From contig FJOG01000022.1 of NCBI GenBank assembly GCA_900073065.1, forward strand, positions 624,372 through 688,371: a stretch of DNA of 64,000 nt, given 5' to 3'. The notes under the pieces are model-generated. The model saw nothing but the letters and a program-made list of their open reading frames with translations, was not told where the DNA came from and did no database searches. This document shows positions 56,413 to 64,000 of the stretch, one piece after another (positions within the stretch are counted from its first letter, which is position 1; each line of letters starts with the position of its first letter). The position numbers were made by a program, and so were the translations under genes. Source of the DNA: Phialocephala subalpina (Eukaryota > Ascomycota > Leotiomycetes > Helotiales > Mollisiaceae).

Positions 56413-58182
56413 CTTTTGGTACTTCTTGTAGATATTACATATTGCCTGGGGTGGTATTGCGTGTGTATTGTGATCATGCTGCTTCTGCTTCTCTGTCAGT
56501 CTCTCCCCAAGTCACACGGTACATGTCGGCAACGGCTCACCGTCACCCTCGGACCTTCCTCGAGATCCATGTTCAGCTGTCTCTTCTGTGTATCAGTAGC
56601 GGCGCGTCTTTCCCAGATGATTCTATTGATGTTATTCCGCAGTATTTGCAAGGTCCTACTGCTCAAATTCATAGATCGTTGTCGTTGCTGGTTCCTGCGT
56701 CCGAGAGTCGGAAGGTTTACAAAATTCAGAGATCCGCAGATCGTTCCTCATGCACGTCTTCACTAGCGGGACGCTATAATAGCGCTGTGTAAATGTCTCG
56801 GTTGCATGCCCAATGAGACCGTTTCACAGTCGTGGCTTCCACTTCCAGATTGGGAACAAGAACATCAAAACCGACGGTATCAATGATCAAGATGTTCAGC
56901 AATGTTCATGTTGGATGAGCAGTAGTCAATAGATGAGAATGAACTCCGATTCATAGTGCTATACTCCTTTGATCACAGCACTTCACCTTTCACCTTTTTC
57001 ATGCTCCTTTGCCAGGAGTCACTCTTTCTAGGACAAAGCTGAAAGTCATCGGGTTTGGAATCATCATCATAACTGTAAGGCCTGGAGTAGATGGAATAGA
57101 TGTGATGTGCATGTATCTTGCTGTGTTGATAGAAGTCTTCCACGCATCGTCGTCCCAGCCGACCCTGGCCATTGAACCTGGTTGGAAGTGAGACTTGACC
57201 GTCCCTACTTTAACCCCCAGAGCTCTGTTTACGTGAGTGCGAATTTTAACATGAAGACAGCTGTCATACCCACTTGAAAGCAATGCATAAATCATTCAAT
57301 CTATCAAGAAGTCCTTTCAAATGATGCTGCTTCAGGGCACGTGATTACTCTCTATTTGTCATGTAACGGCACATATCGCTCATTTGGTACTGCGGTCTAG
57401 GAACAAGATTAGGCTAGCCGTATGAGAGCCAACGCGCTGTGGCTCGGTAGATGGGAGAATAATCAATGCATGATTTCAGCCATGCTGAAACTTGAGTGCG
57501 GGGTATAAAACTACCTCTCCTTCAGCTTCAAAGTAATATGAAATCTTGAAATCATCTCGCACAGCAAGTAGAGGAAACATCATAACATACGCATACAAAT
57601 TGGGCATCTAAGAGTGATAATACTGAGATGGAAGATGGCGAGAGAGGAGATCCGAAAGCTGTCGTATTGGGGAGGCACGATTGCGCAGGCCACATTTCGG
57701 ATGGAAACCTCTCTTCTAATGCTGGAGTGGGTCTTCCGCCAGGTACCACGGTAAGTTAAAAGCTTGTGCAGTGGGTGGCACGTATCTAAGGGATGGGGTA
57801 GATGAATGGGGAGTGAAGGGGCGATGGTTGAGAGGGGCAGGTACGGTACATAGTGTCAAAGGAGATGATAGAGTTCGAAGAGCAATTGTAAAACGAGTTG
57901 AAAGTCAAGGAACGACCTTTGCACCAGAAGTCACCGAGTATGGAAGTCAGAATTCGTTGCAAGATAATTCAAGAGTAGACAAGAACTATCTCATGCAAAG
58001 CCAGCATCAAATCATCAACTACCAGTGATTCAGCGCATACTCGTCAGGTTAACCAGCAGCATGTCATCCTCAGTAATATCAGTATTTCGAAAACCATCAT
58101 ACCATCATACCAGCATATCATCGTAAATCAGTCATGACAAGTCCGCCCCGGAGCAAAGGTAGACAAGTAATGCAGAATGAAT
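56413..58182. other. Intergenic region with an orphan TATA box
   Basis: No supported gene. A TATAAAA box at 57504-57510 is followed by a CT-rich stretch and, 120 bases on, by a small frame from 57628 (41 codons up to a GTAAG donor at 57751) for which no convincing second exon was found. A transcribed small gene or noncoding RNA is possible. Confidence 0.4.
57504..57510 (+). promoter_or_regulatory. TATA box candidate
   Basis: GGGGTATAAAACTACC is a strong TATA match followed by pyrimidine-rich sequence, but the gene it would serve is unclear. Confidence 0.35.
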
Positions 58183-59888
58183 CTACCAGCTACTCCCGCC
58201 GCCGTTGTCACCACCAGCAACAGGCTCTTCCATCGAATCAGCCCAGTTGCTACTAGAACTACCGACAGGCTCATTACCACCCCAGTTTCCAGTCGGAGCA
58301 ACGTCAACTTCACCACCTTTAGCGACGTAGGTATCAGGGGGAGCAGTGTAATTGTCGTATCCACCGCTATTTCCACCACCTCCGCCGTTATATCCGCCAC
58401 CACCATCACGAGGAGGACGAGGGGTGTTGTTCTGGGGAATTGAAGTCGTTAGTAATTGAGAGTGAGGGAGGAAGAAGTGGAGGCAAGAAAAGCTCAGTGA
58501 AAGACTCACCCATTCATCAGAGATCTCCTTGATGATAACCTTGACCTTATTAATGGCAGTACGAGTACCCTTGAGAGTAATATTGACCATCTCGCGGGGA
58601 CGAGGGCGTGGAGCTCCATCCTCTCTCTTGGGCAAGTCGATGTTAGCAATGCTGGTCTCAGCCTTGATCTCCTTGATCTTGGATCCACCAGGACCGATGA
58701 TTCTGCCGGTGATACCAGAGAAGACTTCCATGACCTCCTCCTGCTCCGAACCATCATCATACTCAGCCGCACCACCACCGTTGCTTGTTGCAGCAGCACC
58801 ATTACCACCACCACCACGTCCGACATTCTCAGGCTCATGCTCGCGCTCGATCACCGTGCCGTCCTTTTCGAAATCATTCCACATGCGATCAGTGAGGTAT
58901 CGGCAGAGGTATTTCCAGCGAGGAGCCCAATAGCTGCGGCTCATGCTGTCATGCTTCATGGTGAACGGATCATTGCGGCCTTCAGGGGTCCAAGCAACAT
59001 CGGCACCAATGACTCGCTCGTAGGCATCGTCATCTTCGAGTTGATCAGAAGCGTACTTGACAACGGCGTGGACTTGCTTCCAATCGGTGGTCTCAAACTT
59101 CTTGGGGAACCAGACGCAGACGTCAAGCTCGACACCCTGGAACCTAAAAGTTCAGGATGTCAGTATCACGCCAATAGCTCAGGGCTGGGGACTGAAGGGA
59201 ATGGAGCGGGTTATCCATCTTTTGAAGCGGTGAAGGTTTGAGGGATGCGCAGAGAAAGGGGAGGAAAGCTTACTCATCACGATGATAGTACTCAAACTCA
59301 CCCTTGCTGGGAAGCATGGCGGGGATGGTACGTTGCATGTCGACGTGAAGTCTAGTATGGATGTAGTTCAAGATGAGGCATCGTCGCTTGAGGTTCTGTG
59401 ATGCGCGTCAGTTTCCATCGATTCGAAGTTATGCGACGCGTTGAATTCTTGTGAAGAAGGGAGGAAATGATGCTTTGAAGATGAACGCGCACGCAAGGTA
59501 ATACGTTGGAAACTGCGCATAATCTCTACTGCAACGGCGCGGATAGCTCGACGCGTTGAGGGCATGCAGGAAGGTTTTGAGGAAGATGGGAGCTTCAAAC
59601 GCAAGTGCGTGTTGCGCAAGTGTTGAGGAAGAGGGCAGGAAAATATTGCACACGTACCTCAGGAGCATCATCATCAGCTCGGAAGTAGAACTCTTCCTCG
59701 CCATGTTCATACTCATCGAACTCTTGAGGAGTCATGGGGTTGCCGTCCATCTTCTCAATCGCGGCGAACGGGTTCTCAGCGAAAGCCTTGTTGCTAGTTG
59801 CCTTGACATTCTCTTTGCTAGAAGCAGGCTTCTGATTCTCCTTGCCCGAGGCAGCGGTGCCACCCTTCTTCTTGTTTGCAGGCGCCAT
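58183..59888 (-). CDS. KH-domain RNA-binding protein
   Basis: Four exons on the minus strand: 59888-59658, 59395-59274, 59143-58510 and 58431-58183. Phases agree and give 411 residues. The N-terminus is Lys/Ala/Ser-rich and polar. The middle (about 78-225) holds a globular part with VWFPKKFETTDWKQVHAVVKYASDQLEDDDAYERVIG and YWAPRWKYLCRYLTDRMW. A KH domain at about 255-329 carries the GPGG loop (GRIIGPGGSKIKEIKAETS) and the final helix TAINKVKVIIKEI, and should bind single-stranded RNA or DNA. The C-terminal exon is Gly/Asn/Ser-rich and disordered, as in many RNP proteins. The first intron is unusually long (262 bases). Role inferred: post-transcriptional regulation; the partner RNAs are unknown. 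Confidence 0.92.
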
Positions 59889-62885
59889 CTTGATCGTGAT
59901 GGAGTTGCGGGGAAGTTCGAGTTGTGTTGATGTGGAAGTTGAAGGTTGGAGGAGGACGCGAGGAGAGGAATTTATGCGGGTCTCCTCTCAACTTCCACTA
60001 GCGCGATCTGGGTTCGGCAACCTAGACCTTCTTTGGGTCAGCTTTGCTTTCAAGTGAATGAGAGCAAACAGAAAGAGTTCTTCAAAAGTGACAGAGACTG
60101 TACTGACCAGGTTTCAAAGGTGCATATGCAGGAGCCCACCAGCTCCAGCATGTCTGGTGGGCCCTCCTTTGTGGAGGGACTGCGTTTGCTTTTCGCAGCG
60201 GCCCGCAGCCATCACCCAGTGACCGCGTAAAGGATCGAAACAAAGTTTTAGATGAATAGAGGAAGAGACGAGAGTCCGAGGTTTTTTATCTTGCCTTTTC
60301 TTCCGTTCCCGTGGTGGTGTTTCTCAACCAGGAACTCGCACGCGTTTCCAGAAAGGTGAAGGTGCGCTTCCTTCGTTCTTTCCTTCCATTCACATACTCA
60401 TATTTGCTTCAAGCATCTACTTTGTTAATGAGCAGAGGCGAACGCACCACCTTCCACAATTGCCTTCAAACTCATGCGCGGGCAGCTTGGCCTCCAAGTC
60501 AGCAACTCATCTCCCCCTATCCGCATCAAAGCACTCTGCTCCACAGCTACCCCAACAGCTTCTTTCCACACATCTCCAGCCCATCAGCACCCTCGATTGC
60601 CTTTCGACACTGCTCTCTATCGAAGTAGCCCAATTACCACCACCTCACCTGCTTCGCTGTCAAATACTCACCTCTCATCCCCATGCACGATATTCTCTAA
60701 ATCTGCAATTCTATCACAGCACCCTTACTTCCAATGCCCCTCTTCCTCGAATTCATTGTCCAACTCTTCCCCACATCTACACCAACAGAATTTTTGAAGA
60801 CGCGTTGCTTTCCGCGGGGGTATCGCGGAGCTTCTAGCTCAGAAATCGCAAGTTCTAAAATCTTCAACTTCGTTGAAGAGTAACGCAACGTGTAGAATGC
60901 GAAGAAGGCGGGCCTGTAGAACATTTAAGAGACTCAAGTCCATTTTCGGCCGCGAAAGCAATTTCCTACCTGCCTTGAACACCTTTTCTTGAACTCAATA
61001 TGCGCACAACAAGGGTTTTCAAGTCGCGCGACTGCAAATGATTCAAATCAGCCCTTTCTTCGAACCACCACATTCATCTCCAGGAGCTCGAAAACGGCCT
61101 CTCGCTCAATCCCCGATTTCCATGCGTCGCAGCGCAATTGTGGAAATGAGGAGGATGGAGATCATCTTGCTTGACTTCGAGTCTTTTCAGTGGCTGCAAA
61201 GCCAAGGAAGAAACTTCTGAGAGAAGATCGAGACAAAAAATCCACACAAAGATTGCTAATGCCAAGAGAGAGAAATCTAGACATTAGGCGTCGCGATGCG
61301 CAGCAAAGCCAGCGGTTACCTCAATATCCAGGATGTCTTTGGAGGTTTCGATATGTAAGTTATGTTGCAAGTCGACATCTCCGGAGACCGCTCCCGAGGG
61401 GCCTGACAGAGTGTGCGGCATGGTTCCAATAGCCAGTTCAATGTCCCAGATGCCCACCGAAACGCAGATGTGCAACGAACTCAACACTACCACAATGTCC
61501 AGAATCCTCCCGGATATCTCGACAAGCAATAAACTCAGCTCACTATCTTTTAAACAGAAAGGATATTCAAACCCTATAAGAAAGCGCTAGCAGAACGCTA
61601 AAAGGGCATTGGCGTATATATAAAAACCAGACGTGCAACAAAACCTTCCGATGTTCCACTGTAAGCCGAGGATTGAGCTGGTTGAGCTGGTTGAGCTGAT
61701 TGCGGAGCGGGGCGGAGCGGAGCAAGTTGCGATTTGCAACACGAATCCAGCGAGGTTTGGGACATTGACAGCTTCTTCAATGTCCCAAACTCCACCGTAC
61801 ATCTTGAAATGCAACAAATTTTTCAAGACCCGAAGACCGAGCTGGGCATTGAGCCCTGTTTCGAAGTCCCCAGCTCTCGCTCACCCTCGCCGACTCGCCG
61901 AGCAAGGCCCCCTGCGAAAATCCTACCCAAACCCGCGGGACAGGCTCTATCGAATCTAGCAGAAATTTCAAACGAACGATCCAACCACTTGGTTCGATTC
62001 CCACTCCCTGCTGACGCTACTGCATCACCACATGCACGAACATGCGTCAGCATCGGGTGGCTGCTTCACACGTGACTTCCCGGCCGTAATCTTCCAAGGT
62101 TGTCCTCCTATCGGCTCGAGACTGGGCAACTGCAATCGTTCAGTAATCAGGTCAGCCACAGATCTCGGTTCGGATGTAGCAATGTATGAGGCCATATCGA
62201 TCTCAGCCTTCTCAGGAGACGTGGATACTGCCGTCATCGGCGTAAGATCCAACTACCAATTGCGAAGTTGCGGAATGATGAGATATGCATGCAGGTACTG
62301 AGTGCCGTGAAAATTATTTATCGTGCAGAAACTCAAAAACTTTATATTATGTCAAGATGCAGGATGTGCAAAAATGGGATGTGCAACATATGCGAATGCG
62401 AGCTCGAAGAGGCAACCCGTATTGTAACAATTCTGGGGATGCAACCGCAGTTCATGATGCGGCAATGCGTTCCGAGAGATTCTGGCACTGAAGCTCATGC
62501 TAACGAAAGTTGCGACCGTTGTCACTTGAGAGCGATGCTTGCTCACAAGGGAAGGAAGGGATGGATACGAGAATTAGATGCTATGCTGCTTTTGGGTATG
62601 TACAGTAGCTAAGAAGGATATACACGTGGAGCAGAGTATGAATATGGGTATAGCTAAACTTTTGGCATGAAAGTAATTTTTGAAGGAAATATGATGTGAT
62701 GCACCAGTGACGAGCACGCTTTGATGAGACCGCAGAAATAGAAGACTGCCATCTATACATGAAGACTGTATAGGAAAGTACATGAGAAATAAATAGATTT
62801 TGAATCAAAGAAAGTGAAGACCAGAAGGAAATTTTTGAGCAGCCTGCTGCTCATCTAAAACTCAGCTCAAAATCCTATCTAGCCC
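59889..62885. other. Gene-poor intergenic region with hairpin and recurring motifs
   Basis: No supported gene in 3 kb, although many short frames occur. The first part is the KH gene's promoter. From about 61300 to 61870 the word TCAATGTCC or its complement recurs. A perfect hairpin lies at 61755-61790, and a GAGCTGGTT repeat is at about 61676-61700. A GGTTCGATTCC word near 61990 looks like a tRNA T-loop, but no tRNA surrounds it. Confidence 0.45.
61755..61790. repeat. 13-bp perfect hairpin
   Basis: GTTTGGGACATTG is followed by 10 bases and its exact complement CAATGTCCCAAAC. The GGGACATTG core also occurs in the tandem repeats near 54240 and at about 55314. It could be a transcript hairpin or part of a dispersed repeat; it has no T-run and is unlikely to be a terminator. 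Confidence 0.55.
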
Positions 62886-64000
62886 TCAAATCCGACTCCG
62901 CACCTTGAAAACTGGCAATCCAGTCGCCTCGATTCGTTCAGCGGCGTTCTGGCACCATCGAAGCTCGTTCATCATGTCTCTCTCGTATTTCTCACCCAGC
63001 TCCACGAATGTGCTCCAGGCTGTGTCGAATGGGAAAAGACACATGACCCTGCCTGCGACGTTTGGATCTCTTGCAAAAAAGTATTCCAGACATTGACAAG
63101 CTACTCGAGACCATTTGAAAGATTCGTCAACTGAGTACTTCAGAAGAGGTATCGCGGACTCATCGTCGTCCTTGAGATCTTCAGCAAGCTGTCTGACGAG
63201 AGAAAATAGAGCTACCCTCACACCAGTGAAGACTGTGAAAGACGTAGCGACTGTATCGTGGGAGAAGTGAATAACATCGCTGTGTAGACCCGTCCAACTG
63301 GCTGCATCCGTAGTGGACATCGATGATGGATATCTAGCGAACAGGTCCAGCCTCCACTGATTCAACTCCATCGCGAGGTCATTCAACTTTTTGAGCTGCC
63401 GTCTCAGTGCGCCAGGCCTTCGACCAGGATTCTTATCGTAATGCTCCATCTCAGAAGGCACATGAAGCCCGACATCCAGAAGGGTGTGTATTGGATGATT
63501 GCTGGGATCGCCATCTCTCCAAGCGAGATTGATCCATTCTTCTCGCGCCAAGAAAGATCCTCTTCGATGCAAGAACGAAAAGGGAAACTGAACAGCTCGG
63601 TATCCATAGTAATGATCTCGCGCTGTCTGAGAAGCGAGTGCTTCAGGGCCAGCATGTTCAATTAATGCACCGACTCCTTTGAGATGAAGTGAGAAACCAT
63701 CCCAGGATTTGTTGACGAGGAGCTCGGACATCGAACACGCTAAAGCTGTAGCCGAGAGGAGCATCGCCTTGGCCGCATCTTTGTTTTCGAGATAATCATC
63801 AAACCCGTCTCGAAGTTTTCGTAAGGCTGTCGCTTGGATCTGAACAGCTTGCATCGCCATGGCTCGATCGTTCCTCTCAATGCTGATAAGGTTCAAGGCA
63901 GCCGAAAGCAGTGCCTCTCTCAACATCTCAGATCCAGGTGACATTGCTTCGAAGGATATTGAGGTCGTCCATGTGTGGTAGCAGATTTCAACACGAGTTA
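62886..64000 (-). CDS. Fungal transcription factor-like regulatory domain protein, 5' end outside window
   Basis: The frame stays open from the stop at 62886 through the right edge of the window, so the coding start is missing. The first internal Met is at 63944, but upstream residues (VEICYHTWTTSISFEAMSPGSEMLREALLSAALNLI) are clearly part of the protein. At least 370 residues are visible, all helical. SEMLREALLSAALNLIS, LRDGFDDYLENKDAAKAMLLSATALACSMSELL and WDGFSLHLKGVGALIEHAGPEAL are typical of the fungal-specific regulatory domain found C-terminal to Zn2Cys6 clusters. No zinc cluster is visible, and any would lie beyond 64000. There is no intron in the visible part. It is probably a nuclear regulator with unknown targets. 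Confidence 0.82.
   Translation of the reverse strand, partial: TRVEICYHTWTTSISFEAMSPGSEMLREALLSAALNLISIERNDRAMAMQAVQIQATALRKLRDGFDDYLENKDAAKAMLLSATALACSMSELLVNKSWDGFSLHLKGVGALIEHAGPEALASQTARDHYYGYRAVQFPFSFLHRRGSFLAREEWINLAWRDGDPSNHPIHTLLDVGLHVPSEMEHYDKNPGRRPGALRRQLKKLNDLAMELNQWRLDLFARYPSSMSTTDAASWTGLHSDVIHFSHDTVATSFTVFTGVRVALFSLVRQLAEDLKDDDESAIPLLKYSVDESFKWSRVACQCLEYFFARDPNVAGRVMCLFPFDTAWSTFVELGEKYERDMMNELRWCQNAAERIEATGLPVFKVRSRI

Noticed and set aside
57628..58028. Possible small gene after the TATA box at 57504
   Set aside because: The first exon is open to a GTAAG donor, but every nearby acceptor leads to a stop within a few codons.
61985..62005. tRNA gene suggested by GGTTCGATTCC
   Set aside because: The flanking bases do not form the T-arm stem, and no acceptor, D or anticodon arm is found upstream.
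1..64000. CACGTG enrichment as a shared regulatory code
   Set aside because: Many intergenic CACGTG sites are visible, but the total number is near chance expectation for 64 kb, and some come from transposon ends.

Overview
The window is nuclear DNA of a filamentous ascomycete (Pezizomycotina), probably a helotialean Leotiomycete; the class is my inference and only the phylum-level call is firm. The support is short GT-AG introns of about 48-60 bases, many with CTAAC or CTGAC-type branch sites, together with HET-domain genes, a CFEM-7TM (Pth11-like) receptor, a 2EXR protein, an RTA1 protein, a Zn2Cys6 regulator, and RIP-like decay (TpA and CpG kept, CpA and TpG depleted) in the repeats.

Left part, 1-6.5 kb: a RIP-degraded retrotransposon runs off the left edge and ends at 2683 inside an ankyrin-repeat gene, which it truncates. 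A second element with 34-bp terminal inverted repeats (4093-5276) sits about 90 bases upstream of that gene's start and next to a decayed J-domain gene. 9.1-12.2 kb holds a very charged 985-residue protein with a conserved domain near its C-terminus. 13.5-19.2 kb has a multi-pass membrane protein and a HET pseudogene. 20.0-26.7 kb has an FAD monooxygenase and a 1643-residue secreted modular protein with four hevein-type chitin-binding domains, five crystallin-like repeats and two copies of a WECVGY domain. This is the most unusual gene seen here.

Middle, 28.7-47.5 kb: RTA1 membrane protein, Zn2Cys6 factor, intact HET gene, eight-exon CFEM receptor with a 114-bp MITE in an intron, 2EXR protein, a charged coiled-coil-like protein whose frame continues past its stop, and a CFEM-like single-pass surface protein. 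Right, 49.5-64 kb: a zinc-free MDR oxidoreductase, an ArgJ-family mitochondrial protein with a divergent active-site loop, degenerate tandem repeats, a small conserved-looking protein, an AlkB-type dioxygenase, a KH RNA-binding protein, and the C-terminal part of a transcription-factor-like protein cut by the window edge.

The genes do not form an obvious pathway or biosynthetic cluster. The mix suits an accessory-rich region: self/non-self recognition (HET), surface sensing (CFEM), wall or chitin interaction, and transposon damage, with a few housekeeping genes (ArgJ, AlkB, KH) towards the right. Gene structures were derived by hand by joining reading frames at splice sites; none was checked against transcripts or databases.
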